Origin: CAWFXC01 sp963819735 | GTDB taxonomy: Bacteria > Actinomycetota > Acidimicrobiia > IMCC26256 > DASPTH01 | Direction of reading: 5' to 3' | Length of the DNA stretch: 64,000 nt | NCBI GenBank assembly: GCA_963819735.1 | Contig: CAWFXC010000004.1 | Location: forward strand, 461,788-525,787 | Shown: in pieces, positions 7,988 to 17,673 of the stretch | Layout: each line of letters starts with the position of its first letter | Position numbering within the stretch: the first letter of the stretch is position 1 | The notes under the pieces: generated by a model | Databases searched by the model: none | What the model was told of the DNA's origin: nothing | Seen by the model: only the letters and a program-made list of their open reading frames with translations | Made by a program: the position numbers and the translations under genes

Positions 7988-9790
7988 ATGAGCACGACCA
8001 AGCACGGCGGGACACAGCGGCGGTCTCTCACCAGTGGAACGCCGGACCGCAGCCGGTTCCACGTCTTGCGCGAGTACGCCCTCCTGGCCGACGGCGCGCG
8101 CGGCGCACTGATCGACCCAGACGGCGCGGTGGTGTGGATGTGCCTGCCGACCTGGGACGGCGACGCAGTCTTCAGCGAGCTGATCGGCGGCTCGGGCCAC
8201 TACCGCATCACACCGGCGGACCCATACGTGTGGGGCGGCCACTACGAGGATGGCACGCTCATCTGGCGCAGCCGGTGGGTGACGACGACCAGTGTCGTCG
8301 AGTGCCGCGAAGCGTTGGCGGCACCGGGACGGCGTGGGTGCGCCGTGCTTCTGCGGCGCATCCGCGCCGTCGACGGACCGGCGAGGCTGCGAATCGATCT
8401 GTGCGCAGCCGACGGCTACGGCGCCCGGGCGATGGTGGACATCTCGCACCACGATGACCAGTGGACCGCGACCACTGGACGTGTGCATGTGCGCTGGACG
8501 GGCGCGCCGCGTCGCGCGACGAAGCGCGATGGCACGTTGAGCTTCGGGATCGAATTGGACGAAGGGATGACCCATGACCTCGTCCTCGCGCTGGACACCG
8601 AGACGACGCCGTGCGACCTCCCGGCCGCCGACGCGCTGTGGAGCAGCACCGAGGCGCACTGGCGCGACGCCGTCCCATCGTTTGACGGGCTCTCCGCCCG
8701 AGATGATTGCCGACACTCCTACGCGGTGCTCGCCGGGTTGACGTCGTCGAAGGGCGGGATGGTCGCGGCCAGCACGACGTCACTTCCCGAGCGCGCCGAA
8801 GCAGGGCGGAGCTACGACTACCGGTACGTCTGGATCCGGGACCAGTCGTACGCGGGCCAGGCGGTGGCGGCCGCTGGCGGCGCGCCCATCCTTGACGGCG
8901 CCGTCCGGTTCGTCACCGACCGGTTGCTCGACGACGGCCCCGGGCTGCAGCCTGCATACACCACTGCGGGCGATCGCATCCCGCACCAGACCTCGCTCGG
9001 TCTCTCCGGCTATCCCGGCGGCGACGACGTGATCGGGAACCATGTACGCGAGCAGTTCCAGCTCGACGTCTTCGGAGAATCGCTGCTGTTGTTCGCGGCG
9101 GCCACGCGTCACGACCGGCTTCCTGCTGACGCCTGGAGAGCCGCCGAGCTCGCGGTCGACGCTATCGCCACGCGCCACGACGAGGCCGACGCCGGCATCT
9201 GGGAGCTCGACGAGCGCCGCTGGACGCACTCACGCCTCGCGTGCATCGCCGGTCTCCGCGCGATCAGCCAGGCGCCAGGAACACCGCGTGAGCGAGCAGC
9301 ACGGTGGAGCGCGCTCGCCGACTCGCTCCTGGCCGAGATCTCGCGCTCCAGCCTGCACCCGTCGGGACGCTGGCAACGGGCGCCCGACGACCCCCGGACG
9401 GACGCCGCTCTGCTCCTCGGCGCGGTCCGCGGCGCGCTACCTGCCGACGACCCTCGGTCCCTCGCGACGCACGAGTCGGTGCGCGCCGAGCTCGCGCGAG
9501 ACGGCTACGCCTACCGCTTCCGGCACGATGCCCGCCCGCTGGCCGAATCCGAGGGCGCTTTCCTGGTCTGCGGCTTCTGGATGGCACTGTCGTGCGCATC
9601 GCTCGGGCGCCCGCTGGAAGCGGCACGCTGGTTCGAGCGCAATCGGGCTGCGTGCGGTCCACCGGGGCTGTACTCGGAAGAGTTCGATGTCGTCCAACGA
9701 CAGCTTCGGGGGAACCTGCCGCAGGCGTTCGTGCACACGCTCATGCTCGAGTGCGCGGCAACGCTCGAGCTCGACCCAGATCCCGAATGA
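7988..9790 (+). CDS. Glycoside hydrolase family 15 (glucoamylase/trehalase-like)
   Basis: A 600-residue protein. An N-terminal beta-domain (to about residue 240) precedes the catalytic (alpha/alpha) barrel. Family signatures are YDYRYVWIRDQSYA, the general-acid region GIWELDERRWTHSR, and the second acidic site GLYSEEFD followed by GNLPQAFVHT. Family members hydrolyse alpha-glucosides such as trehalose or maltodextrins. No signal peptide is visible, so it should be cytoplasmic. The gene ends inside a strong hairpin that separates it from the convergent DUF421 gene. Confidence 0.9.
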   Translation: MSTTKHGGTQRRSLTSGTPDRSRFHVLREYALLADGARGALIDPDGAVVWMCLPTWDGDAVFSELIGGSGHYRITPADPYVWGGHYEDGTLIWRSRWVTTTSVVECREALAAPGRRGCAVLLRRIRAVDGPARLRIDLCAADGYGARAMVDISHHDDQWTATTGRVHVRWTGAPRRATKRDGTLSFGIELDEGMTHDLVLALDTETTPCDLPAADALWSSTEAHWRDAVPSFDGLSARDDCRHSYAVLAGLTSSKGGMVAASTTSLPERAEAGRSYDYRYVWIRDQSYAGQAVAAAGGAPILDGAVRFVTDRLLDDGPGLQPAYTTAGDRIPHQTSLGLSGYPGGDDVIGNHVREQFQLDVFGESLLLFAAATRHDRLPADAWRAAELAVDAIATRHDEADAGIWELDERRWTHSRLACIAGLRAISQAPGTPRERAARWSALADSLLAEISRSSLHPSGRWQRAPDDPRTDAALLLGAVRGALPADDPRSLATHESVRAELARDGYAYRFRHDARPLAESEGAFLVCGFWMALSCASLGRPLEAARWFERNRAACGPPGLYSEEFDVVQRQLRGNLPQAFVHTLMLECAATLELDPDPE

Positions 9791-9811
9791 CGCCGCCGTG
9801 CGCGGCGTCAT
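9787..9811. terminator. Bidirectional hairpin terminator
   Basis: Perfect 10-bp inverted repeat ATGACGCCGC / GCGGCGTCAT with a 5-base loop; it contains the stop codon of the GH15 gene. It lies between convergent genes. No T-run follows. Confidence 0.65.
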
Positions 9812-9823
9812 CCCCGCCCGTGT

Positions 9824-10366
9824 TCACTCGTCAGGTGCCGTCGGGAAGTGCACCGCCTCGTCGATCGCCCTCCTCACCAGCCCCGCGTGCCCGTCGACGT
9901 CGCGGGGCACGATCGTGAGATCACCGCGTGCCTCATAGAGGACGTAGCGGATCTGCTCGACGTCGAATGTGTCTCGTTGGCGGAGCTGCGCAGCCAGGTC
10001 GTCGACCGTGAGCCCGCAGCGCCGCAACTCGCCGTGGCTGACCACTCCGTCGGCCACGAGGACCCGGATGCCGTGGTCAAGGACGCGGCGGCCCGGACTC
10101 GTGAGGCGGACGAGCGATGCGGCCCGATGCGCGAGCGATAGGGCGATGATGGCGACCGCCCCGGTGATGTACGACTCGCTGCCCGCAACGGCGGTCCGGC
10201 CGATGATGGCGCCCATGGCCACTGCGGTCGCGAAGTCGATGATCGTCCACTGCGCGATGGTGCGTCGCTCGGCGAGCCGGAGCACGACGACGGCGGTGAG
10301 ATAGATCAGCACCGCTTTCGCGGCTACTTCCGGAAGTGACGACACACTTCCCGTGAGCCATGACAT
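9824..10366 (-). CDS. DUF421 (YetF-type) membrane protein
   Basis: A 180-residue protein with three N-terminal membrane spans (VAAKAVLIYLTAVVVLRLAE, TIIDFATAVAMGAIIGR, SYITGAVAIIALSLAH). A soluble domain follows with VLDHGIRVLVADGVV and the ELRRCGLTVDDLAAQLRQ segment typical of the family. The function of DUF421 proteins is not established. The ATG at 10366 has AGGAGG a few bases upstream; the longer open frame adds 54 implausible residues. It converges on the GH15 gene. Confidence 0.85.
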   Translation of the reverse strand: MSWLTGSVSSLPEVAAKAVLIYLTAVVVLRLAERRTIAQWTIIDFATAVAMGAIIGRTAVAGSESYITGAVAIIALSLAHRAASLVRLTSPGRRVLDHGIRVLVADGVVSHGELRRCGLTVDDLAAQLRQRDTFDVEQIRYVLYEARGDLTIVPRDVDGHAGLVRRAIDEAVHFPTAPDE

Positions 10367-10712
10367 CGCGTCCTCCTCGTCGCTTCGACATTCGACCGCG
10401 GCTGCCTCGATCAGGAGCCGCCGTCCTCCTTCGCTTCGGCCGTGACGATCCAGTCCGCGATGGCGAGGTCGGTGGCCTCGATCGACGATGCTTTCCGTCC
10501 TCCATGCGCGCAGTGCCCATGAGTGCACAGCCGCAAACGCGTGCGCCGGACGCGAAGCTTCGACACGCGAAAGAACCGCGGTACCGCAAAGGTTCCGTCA
10601 CGCGATCGCCTTGGGCGACCCTCGGACCGCATGAATGCATCGGCGCAACGTGGGGTATTGCACCGGTGCGAGCGAAACCACATCGCTCAGGATCGTCAGG
10701 AGGAGGCGCACC

Positions 10713-11306
10713 ATGGGATCTGCCGATGAAGACCGCGTACGTGCAGCAGCACGGCCCAACGACCTGATCGCCGCAGTACTCGAAGACCACGCCGACATCC
10801 ACTCGCTCATGAACGAGGTCGACACGAGCACGGGCGAGCATCGACAGGAGGTGTTCGAAAAGCTCGTTGCGAAGTTGGCGGTCCACGAGACGGCCGAGGA
10901 GCAGGTCGTCCATCCCCTCACCCGGCGCGTCGCCGACGCCGACGGTGTGGTCGACGAGCGCCTCGAGGAGGAGGACAAGGGAAAGAAGGCCCTCGCCGAG
11001 CTCGAGAAGATGGGCACTGCAACGCCGGACTTCTCGACGAAGTTCGGCGAACTCCGTGACGAGGTGTTGCGCCACGCCCAGAACGAGGAGCAGCAGGAGC
11101 TCCCGCTGCTCGAATCGGCCGACGAGCAGCAGCTGGTACGGGCCGCACCAGTGTTCCGCGCCGCGCAGCGGATTGCGCCGACACATGCACACGAGCACTC
11201 TCCCGAGAGCGCGGTGGGCAACATGGTGATCGGGCCGTTCGTCGCCATGGTCGACCGCACCCGCGACGCGATCCGTGACCTGATGCAACGCGACGTCATC
11301 GTCTGA
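10713..11306 (+). CDS. Hemerythrin HHE cation-binding domain protein
   Basis: A 197-residue protein with an HHE domain in residues 15-130. The likely di-iron ligands are in EDHADIH, HETAEEQ, VVHPL and RHAQNEE. The tail (residues 150-197) is not assigned. The start at 10713 is set by AGGAGGAGG immediately upstream. A possible SigB-like promoter (GAAT-N16-GGGTAT) ends about 50 bases before the start. A shorter paralog is at 36.27 kb, so hemerythrins recur in this window. Members bind O2 or other small gases, or sense redox stress. Confidence 0.88.
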   Translation: MGSADEDRVRAAARPNDLIAAVLEDHADIHSLMNEVDTSTGEHRQEVFEKLVAKLAVHETAEEQVVHPLTRRVADADGVVDERLEEEDKGKKALAELEKMGTATPDFSTKFGELRDEVLRHAQNEEQQELPLLESADEQQLVRAAPVFRAAQRIAPTHAHEHSPESAVGNMVIGPFVAMVDRTRDAIRDLMQRDVIV

Positions 11307-11328
11307 TCAAGCCGATCTCCAAAGTTAT

Positions 11329-12396
11329 TCAGTTCGGCCCGAGCGCCACACCCGTACTCGGCCTGTCGAGTGCGGCTGTCGCGCGCTGCGGCACCACCGT
11401 TTGCTGGGGATCCTTAGCCGATTGCACACCGGCGTGGAAGATCCCGAAGCGGGTCAGCGCCGATGCACCAAGCAACGCGACCCCCGCGATCGACGACGCG
11501 GTTCTTGATCGACGACCGGCGAGCGTCGCCATGCCAGCGCCGACCAGTGCCAGTCCCTTTCCGAGCCGAAGCAAGGTCCCGGCACGCCCCTGGTGGTACG
11601 ACTGCGACACGACGGATGGCATCCGCCGAACCATGACCTCTTCGAGCGCGACCTCAGCGAGTGCCGCGACGATGGCAAGACGACGTGCAGGCGAGGTCTC
11701 GGGACCCGATCCCGCGCACATTCCTGCGCCGCCGGCGGCCATCGCAGCAGAAGCGGCGAAGAGCAGCGGCATCTCGGACCACCCGGCGTGCCACGCAGGG
11801 ATCGCGGTGTTGGCCACGAGTGCACCGGTGTATGTCGCGACGCCGCAGCCGAGACCGGCCGCTCCGAGCGTGGCCACGGTCCCCACCGGCGTCAGGACGC
11901 CCGTGAGGTCGCTGGCCGCGGCGACGATCGTGAGCGGTGCGTACCCGGCCAGCATCCAAGAGCCGATGCTCATCGGCGACGTGGGTTTGATGACGCGCAG
12001 CATGTTGACGAACCGTTCGGGACGACCGAGGTCGTGCACGAGCGCAGCCAAGGACACCCCGACCGCCGTCGTCGCGGTTGCTTTGGCCACCCGCGCCAGC
12101 GTCCGTCGACCGGTGAGGTGTGCGCCGGCTGCGAGCGCCGACGACGCACCGGCCAAACCGCCGAAGAAGAGGTAGCCGGCGATGTCTCGTGCCTCCCACA
12201 CCGGCTCCTTGATGACCGGTAGCCCGTAGTAGCTCGTCGGCTGCTCCTGCTGTCGACCACCGCGCTTTCGGGCTCCGTTCGTAGGAGCGCCGTCGCGCGC
12301 GTCGTCGTTCCCGACCCGATCGGTCGCCCCGGTGACTGCTTCGCGGTCGGGGCGTGCGCCGTGCAGACCATCGATCTCGATCCTGCTCGTGTTCAT
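11329..12396 (-). CDS. nrfD: NrfD-like membrane subunit of formate dehydrogenase
   Basis: A 355-residue membrane protein. A polar N-terminus of about 60 residues carries YYGLPVIKEPVW and is followed by eight to nine spans. VHDLGRPERFVNML is a hallmark of NrfD/PsrC-type quinone-interacting subunits. The ATG at 12396 overlaps the Fe-S subunit stop (ATGA). It replaces the cytochrome b (FdnI-type) subunit and should pass electrons from the Fe-S subunit to menaquinone. It ends 23 bases from the convergent hemerythrin gene. Confidence 0.86.
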   Translation of the reverse strand: MNTSRIEIDGLHGARPDREAVTGATDRVGNDDARDGAPTNGARKRGGRQQEQPTSYYGLPVIKEPVWEARDIAGYLFFGGLAGASSALAAGAHLTGRRTLARVAKATATTAVGVSLAALVHDLGRPERFVNMLRVIKPTSPMSIGSWMLAGYAPLTIVAAASDLTGVLTPVGTVATLGAAGLGCGVATYTGALVANTAIPAWHAGWSEMPLLFAASAAMAAGGAGMCAGSGPETSPARRLAIVAALAEVALEEVMVRRMPSVVSQSYHQGRAGTLLRLGKGLALVGAGMATLAGRRSRTASSIAGVALLGASALTRFGIFHAGVQSAKDPQQTVVPQRATAALDRPSTGVALGPN

Positions 12397-13268
12397 GACG
12401 CCCTCCCAGAACGGACGAAGGTGGCCGTCACCGCAAAGGCAAGGGCGCCGGCGGCGAGCGCGACTCGCCGCCACATCGCCGGCAGGTCGCGAGTCGTTAC
12501 GACCGGATCGGGCGGGAGGCCGTACACCTCCGGTTCGTCGAGCAGTAGGAAGAAGGCGCCCGCGCCGCCGACACCATCGTCTGGATCGTCGCCGTAGAGG
12601 CGGGCGTCGTCGACGCCGTCGTCGTGGAGCTGGCGAACCCGCATCACGGCCCGGTCGCGCAAGTGGTCGAGCGGACCGAACTGAATGGAGTTGGTGGGAC
12701 ACGCCTTGGCGCACGCCGGCTCCATCCCGACCGTGAGGCGGTCATAGCACAGCGTGCACTTCCAGATCCGGCCGTCGTCCTTGCGCTGGTCGAGCACACC
12801 GAACGGGCATGCAGGAACGCAGTATCCGCACCCGTTGCAGATGTCTTCCTGCACGACGACCGTTCCGAACTCGGTGCGGAACAGCGAGCCGGTCGGGCAC
12901 ACATCGAGGCACGCGGCGTCGGTGCAGTGCTTGCACACGTCCGACGACATCAGCCAACGGAAACTCTCGTCCGGCCGCTCTCCGTCGCCGACCACCTCTT
13001 CGCCGAGCCGCCTGCGCTGCTCGATGAACGCGACGTGGCGCCAGCTGTTGGCGTCGAGCCGTCGGGTGTTGTCGTACGACATGCCGGTGAAGTTGAGCCC
13101 GTCCTCGGGAATACCGTTCCACTCCTTACACGCGACCTCGCATGCCTTGCAGCCGATGCACACGGAGGTGTCGGTGAAAAACCCCATGCGCGGAGGAGCA
13201 TCGGCGTAGCCGCTGGCAGTCGCCGGATCGCTGTCGTGCAGCGCGGCAGTAAGCATGTGGTCCGTCAT
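12393..13268 (-). CDS. fdhB: Formate dehydrogenase iron-sulfur subunit (four 4Fe-4S clusters)
   Basis: A 291-residue ferredoxin-like subunit. Cysteine groups are CIGCKACEVAC, CKHCTDAACLDVC, CNGCGYCVPAC and CTLC...CAKAC, which together supply ligands for four 4Fe-4S clusters. One C-terminal span (RRVALAAGALAFAVTATFV) anchors it. The start is taken at the ATG at 13268, with GGAGG 4 bases upstream; a GTG one codon earlier also overlaps the fdhG stop. It links the molybdopterin subunit to the NrfD-like subunit. Confidence 0.92.
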   Translation of the reverse strand: MTDHMLTAALHDSDPATASGYADAPPRMGFFTDTSVCIGCKACEVACKEWNGIPEDGLNFTGMSYDNTRRLDANSWRHVAFIEQRRRLGEEVVGDGERPDESFRWLMSSDVCKHCTDAACLDVCPTGSLFRTEFGTVVVQEDICNGCGYCVPACPFGVLDQRKDDGRIWKCTLCYDRLTVGMEPACAKACPTNSIQFGPLDHLRDRAVMRVRQLHDDGVDDARLYGDDPDDGVGGAGAFFLLLDEPEVYGLPPDPVVTTRDLPAMWRRVALAAGALAFAVTATFVRSGRAS

Positions 13269-16200
13269 CACACCTCCATGCCGGTGTCGGCCGTGATGCC
13301 CGCCCGCCGCGTGTACTCGTCGACCAGCTCGAGCCGTGCCGGACCCCGGGGCCGACGTCCCGGGCGGATGTCCGCCGTCAGGGCCTTCACCTCCTGGATG
13401 TGGACGTTGGGATCGAGCGCGATCGAGGTCAGCTCGTTGGCGGCGTCGCCGCGCGACAGGCCGTTGGGTCCCCAGTGGAACGGGATGCCGATCTGGTGGA
13501 TGGTCCGGCCTTGCACGGTGACCGGGCGGATCCGGTCAGTGACCAGGACCCGCGCCTCGATCGCGCTGCGTGCGGTGACGATGGTGGCCCATCCCTCGTG
13601 CTCGAGGCCACGTTCCGCGGCGAGCTCCGGTGAGATCTCGCAGAACATCTCCGGCTGGAGCTCCGCGAGGTAGGGCACCCAACGCGTCATCCCACCCGCG
13701 GTGAAGTGCTCGGTGAGCCGGTACGTCGTAAGCACATAGGGGAACACCTCTGCACCGGGCGTGCCGCCGTTCGGGTGATAGCGGTTCTGCAGCCGCGAGA
13801 CCACCTGGCGCGCCGGGTTGTGCTGCTGGCGGTACAGCGCGTTTTCGAAGAGCGAGTCCTGCGGCTCGTAGTGCGTCGGCATCGGACCGTCCTCCAGTCC
13901 GCTCGGGACGAACAGCCACCCCTTGCCGTCCGCCTGCATGATGAAGGCGTCGATCCCCGAGAGCGCCTCGACCCCTTTGGCTCCCGGCGGTGGGCGGTAC
14001 GACGGATCGAGGTCGGCTTTCATGTCGGGGGTGTCGTGGCCGGTCCATCGGCCCTGAGCCGGGTCCCACCAGACCAGCGCCTTGCCGTCGCTCCACGGCG
14101 CACCGGCCGGGTCGGCCGACGCCCGGTTGTAGAGGATGCGTCGGTTGGCCGGCCACACCCAGCCCCACTCGGGTCCCAGCCAGTTCTGCTCACGAGCGGG
14201 CTTGCGACGCGCGGCCTGGTTCACTCCGTCGGCGTACACACCGCAGTAGATCCAGCAGCCGCATGCAGTGCTGCCGTCGTCGCGCAGCTCGGTATAGGTG
14301 CTCAACGCGTTCCCGTCGGCGTCCCAACCGTTGATCTCCGAGAGGATCGCGTCGGCGCTCGGCTCCGCGAGTGCACCATCCGTCGGGTAGTCCCAGGTGA
14401 GATCGAGCATCGGACGGTCCATGGGGTCCGTCGATCCGGCCAGCTTCTCGCGGATGATCCGACCAAGGTGGTACATGAACCAAAGGTCGCTCCGAGCGTC
14501 GCCGTCCGGTTCCGTCGCCTGCCAGTGGAACTGCAACATGCGATTGGTGTTGGTGAAGCTGCCGCTCTTCTCGATGTGCGCCGCCGCGGGCAGGAAGAAC
14601 ACCTCCGTCGCGATGTCGTCGCTGCGCAGCTCGCCACTTTCGATCTCCGGTCCGTCCTTCCACCAGGTCGCGCTCTCGATGAGCGAGAAGTCGCGCACCA
14701 CCAACCATTCGAGGTTGGCCATGCCGAGCCGTTGCATCCGCGCGTTCGCGGAGCCGACCGCCGGGTTCTCCCCGAGGAGGAAGTAGCCCCTCACCGTCCC
14801 GTCCATTTGGCGCAGCACCGTGTTGTACGTGCTGTGGTCACCGGTGATCCGCGGCAGGTAGTCGAAGCAGAAGTCGTTCTCGGGCGCGGCGGTGGCTCCC
14901 CACCACGACTTCAGCATGCTCACGAGGTACGACTTCATCAGCGCCCAGTAGCCCTTTTGCGCAGCGTCCGCCTCGACGAAGTCGCGGAGCGTCTCGTGGG
15001 CGTGTGCGTGGGGCATGGGGATGTATCCCGGGAGGAGGTTGTACAGGGTCGGGATGTCGCTCGACCCCTGGATGCTGGCGTGGCCACGCAGCGCCTGGAT
15101 GCCCCCGCCTGGCCGCCCGATGTTGCCGAGCAGGAGCTGGAGCACCGATGCGGCGCGTATGTACTGCACCCCCACCGTGTGCTGGGTCCAGCCGACCGCG
15201 TAGATGAAGGCGGTTGTGCGATCACGACCGGAGTTGGAGGTGATGAGCTCACAGACGCGGCGGAAGAGATCCTGGGGGACACCGCAGGTCTCCTCCACCA
15301 GTTCCGGCGTGTAGCGCGAGTAATGACGCTTCAGCACCTGGAAGACGCAGCGCGGGTGCTGCATCGTCTCGTCTCGTTGGATGTCGCCCGAACCGACGTT
15401 AACGCCGCCGGACCCCGTGCGTTCCGAGCGACCGGAGTGGCGCGGGTCGCCGTTAACGGCGCGCTGCTGGTACCGCTCGTCACGGTGCCCCGACGCCGCG
15501 GCCACCTCCATGCCCTCGTACTGCCAAGACGACGAGTCGTAGGTGCGTCCTTCGGCGTCGAAGCCCGAAAACAGCCCGTCGAGGTCCTCGGTATCCTGGA
15601 AGTCTTCGCGCAGGATCGTCGGTCCGTTCGTGTAGTTGACGACGTAGTCGTGAAACCAGCGTTCGTGCTCGATCACGTAGTTGACGATGCCGCCGAGGAA
15701 GGCGATGTCGCTCCCGACGCGGATGGGGACGAACACGTCGGCGAGCGCGCTCGTGCGGCTGAAGTGCGGGTCGACGTGGATCACCGTTGCCCCCCTGGCC
15801 TTCGCCTCCATCACCCACTGGAAGCCCACGGGGTGGCACTCGGCCATGTCGCTGCCCTCGATCACGAGGCAGTCCGAGTTCTGCAGGTCTTGGAGGCACG
15901 TGGTCGCACCGCCGCGGCCGAAGGACGTGCCGAGCGCGGCGACCGTCGAACTGTGACACACCCTGGCCTGGTTCTCGATCTGCACGATTCCCAGGGCAGT
16001 GAAGAGCTTTTTGATCAGGTAGTTCTCTTCGTTGTCGAGTGTTGCACCACCGAGGCTGGCGATTCCCATGGTGCGGCGGGTGCTCTTGCCGTCGTCCTGC
16101 CACTCCCAGGTGTCACGGCGGCTTTCGATCACCCGCTCGGCGATCATGTCCATCGCGGTCTCGAGATCGAGGTGCTGCCACTCGTGTGCGTGGGGCGCGC

Positions 16201-16513
16201 GGTAGAGCACCTCGTGGCGACGCGCCTCGCCGGTCGTGAGCTGCAGGCTTGCGGCACCCTTGGGACAGAGGCGGCCGCGGCTGACCGGCGAGTCCGGATC
16301 GCCTTCGATCTGCACGACGCGGTTGTCCTTCACGTAGACGTTCTGCGCACAACCCACGGCGCAGTACGGACACACCGACTTCACCACCTTGTCGGCCGTC
16401 GCCGTGCGTGGAACCAGTTGGTCGGTCCGGGCCGAGCGCGCCGCGGCACCGCGTCCTAGACGGTCGTGGCCCCGGAGTTGGCGGAGCACGGGCCAACGCT
16501 CGACGAAGCTCAT
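13268..16513 (-). CDS. fdhG: Formate dehydrogenase catalytic subunit, cysteine type
   Basis: A 1081-residue molybdopterin oxidoreductase. The N-terminal 4Fe-4S motif is CPYCAVGC...GRLCPKG. The active-site segment ENQARVCHSSTVA has a Cys (TGT) where E. coli FdnG has selenocysteine. The full catalytic domains and the C-terminal molydopterin-dinucleotide domain (from about residue 920) are present. There is no twin-arginine signal, so cytoplasmic location is expected, unlike FdnG. GGAGG precedes the ATG at 16513. It is uninterrupted over 3.2 kb. FdhD and FdhE, normally needed for maturation, are not in the window. Oxidises formate to CO2 to feed menaquinone. Confidence 0.93.
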   Translation of the reverse strand: MSFVERWPVLRQLRGHDRLGRGAAARSARTDQLVPRTATADKVVKSVCPYCAVGCAQNVYVKDNRVVQIEGDPDSPVSRGRLCPKGAASLQLTTGEARRHEVLYRAPHAHEWQHLDLETAMDMIAERVIESRRDTWEWQDDGKSTRRTMGIASLGGATLDNEENYLIKKLFTALGIVQIENQARVCHSSTVAALGTSFGRGGATTCLQDLQNSDCLVIEGSDMAECHPVGFQWVMEAKARGATVIHVDPHFSRTSALADVFVPIRVGSDIAFLGGIVNYVIEHERWFHDYVVNYTNGPTILREDFQDTEDLDGLFSGFDAEGRTYDSSSWQYEGMEVAAASGHRDERYQQRAVNGDPRHSGRSERTGSGGVNVGSGDIQRDETMQHPRCVFQVLKRHYSRYTPELVEETCGVPQDLFRRVCELITSNSGRDRTTAFIYAVGWTQHTVGVQYIRAASVLQLLLGNIGRPGGGIQALRGHASIQGSSDIPTLYNLLPGYIPMPHAHAHETLRDFVEADAAQKGYWALMKSYLVSMLKSWWGATAAPENDFCFDYLPRITGDHSTYNTVLRQMDGTVRGYFLLGENPAVGSANARMQRLGMANLEWLVVRDFSLIESATWWKDGPEIESGELRSDDIATEVFFLPAAAHIEKSGSFTNTNRMLQFHWQATEPDGDARSDLWFMYHLGRIIREKLAGSTDPMDRPMLDLTWDYPTDGALAEPSADAILSEINGWDADGNALSTYTELRDDGSTACGCWIYCGVYADGVNQAARRKPAREQNWLGPEWGWVWPANRRILYNRASADPAGAPWSDGKALVWWDPAQGRWTGHDTPDMKADLDPSYRPPPGAKGVEALSGIDAFIMQADGKGWLFVPSGLEDGPMPTHYEPQDSLFENALYRQQHNPARQVVSRLQNRYHPNGGTPGAEVFPYVLTTYRLTEHFTAGGMTRWVPYLAELQPEMFCEISPELAAERGLEHEGWATIVTARSAIEARVLVTDRIRPVTVQGRTIHQIGIPFHWGPNGLSRGDAANELTSIALDPNVHIQEVKALTADIRPGRRPRGPARLELVDEYTRRAGITADTGMEV

Positions 16514-16537
16514 ACGGACCTCCTGAATGGTCGGGCG

Positions 16538-16870
16538 TCACCCGATCCCGTCGCCGGATGGGGAGGGGTGATGAAGGGCGCGGCCGGCCGCCGTCTGCAT
16601 CGACTGGTCGGCGGCCGCGCGCCGTCGCATCCAATCCCGAGTCGTGTCGTTCGACGTCGGATGGATCGCGGGCGTACCGATGAGGTGCTGGCTGGTCGAC
16701 AGCACGAACGCTCGCGCGGCTTCCTCGGCGGTCAGGCTGTCGCTCCCGTCCGCCGGGAGACCCGTCGCGATCATGTAGACGAGGCCCGGAGCGAGGCCCA
16801 GCTGACGCGCGACTTCCTCAATGCCTCGACCTTCGGCCAGTCTGGTGGAAACGTCACGGTGCGAGGCCAT
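16538..16870 (-). CDS. Small conserved protein upstream of formate dehydrogenase
   Basis: A 110-residue protein, first gene of the fdh operon and 24 bases before fdhG. Residues 1-40 (STRLAEGRGIEEVARQLGLA) look like a small helix-turn-helix, followed by PGLVYMIATGLPADGSDSLT. I recall short proteins of this kind beside actinobacterial fdhG genes but have no name for the family. AGGAGGGTGAC precedes the ATG at 16870. It could be a regulator or a maturation aid; neither is shown by the sequence. Confidence 0.7.
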   Translation of the reverse strand: MASHRDVSTRLAEGRGIEEVARQLGLAPGLVYMIATGLPADGSDSLTAEEAARAFVLSTSQHLIGTPAIHPTSNDTTRDWMRRRAAADQSMQTAAGRALHHPSPSGDGIG

Positions 16871-16940
16871 GTCACCCTCCTGGGGGCAGCGCCGGAGTCG
16901 GGTGCATACCCAACTCCCGATGGAGACGAACCCGATCCCT

Positions 16941-17559
16941 TCAGCCCTGCCGACGCGGATCCTCGGAATTCGCGACGAACTCCTCCACCACTTCGGCCAG
17001 GCCGCCCGGTCCCTCTGTCACCGGCGTGTCGATCCGCCGGGTTCCCGAGAGGACGTCGAGCCGGATCGGATGGTGGGCGACGAGCACCTGCTCGGCGTCG
17101 ACCGACACCGAGTCGACGCGCGACGGGCACGCCGCGCTCCGCGGCCAACCGGTCCTCGGGGCTCTTCATCGCCAGACCTCCGCCCAGGAGCGTCCCGACC
17201 GTCCCGAAGAACAATGCGCCGATCACGATCCCGAGCAGGACCTTCCCACCCGTCGACCACCCCGAAGCACCGGGGAGCACCAGCCCGAGCGCCGCGCCGA
17301 CGACCACGCCGATGCCGCCGAGGCCGAGGCCGAACAGCGTGGCGCCGCGGAACATCTCCTTCGTCATCACCGCGCCGAGTCCGGGGCTTCCGATCACGTC
17401 CGAGGTCTCCTGGTCCATCTCCGCGCGCAGCGACAGCTCCAGGTCCGCGCGTTCCCCGACGTGCAACGACTCTCGGGGAACGGACATCCGTTCCACGAGA
17501 TCACGAGCGGCCGCATCGGCTTCGTGACGATCCCGGTACACGGCCAGGAGAGATCCCAT
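16941..17559 (-). pseudogene. Glycine-zipper stress protein gene with a frameshift
   Basis: The first 140 codons read as a protein resembling general stress protein 17M: an N-terminal domain (LLAVYRDRHEADAAARDLVE), then two Gly-rich hydrophobic segments (GATLFGLGLGGIGVVVGAAL and VLLGIVIGALFFGTVGTLLG). After SPEDRLAAERGV the original frame becomes Arg-rich nonsense. The +1 frame gives a sensible continuation, RVDSVSVDAEQVLVAHHPIR, then IDTPVTEGPGGLAEVVEEF, and stops at 16941. One extra base near 17112-17124 (GTCGCGCGTCGAC on the coding strand) explains the shift. The gene is either a recent pseudogene or carries an assembly error. Confidence 0.7.
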
Positions 17560-17673
17560 GGCTTACCTCCGAGCTTGACGACACCCTGCCCTGGTCTCGT
17601 GCCCACTGGGGTGCGCCGCCGAACCTGCGGCGCCAGTCCGTCACAGCTTCGTCACGAATCCGACTCACCTTCG

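Noticed and set aside
15950..15980. Selenocysteine in FdhG
   Set aside because: The active-site codon is TGT (Cys), not TGA.
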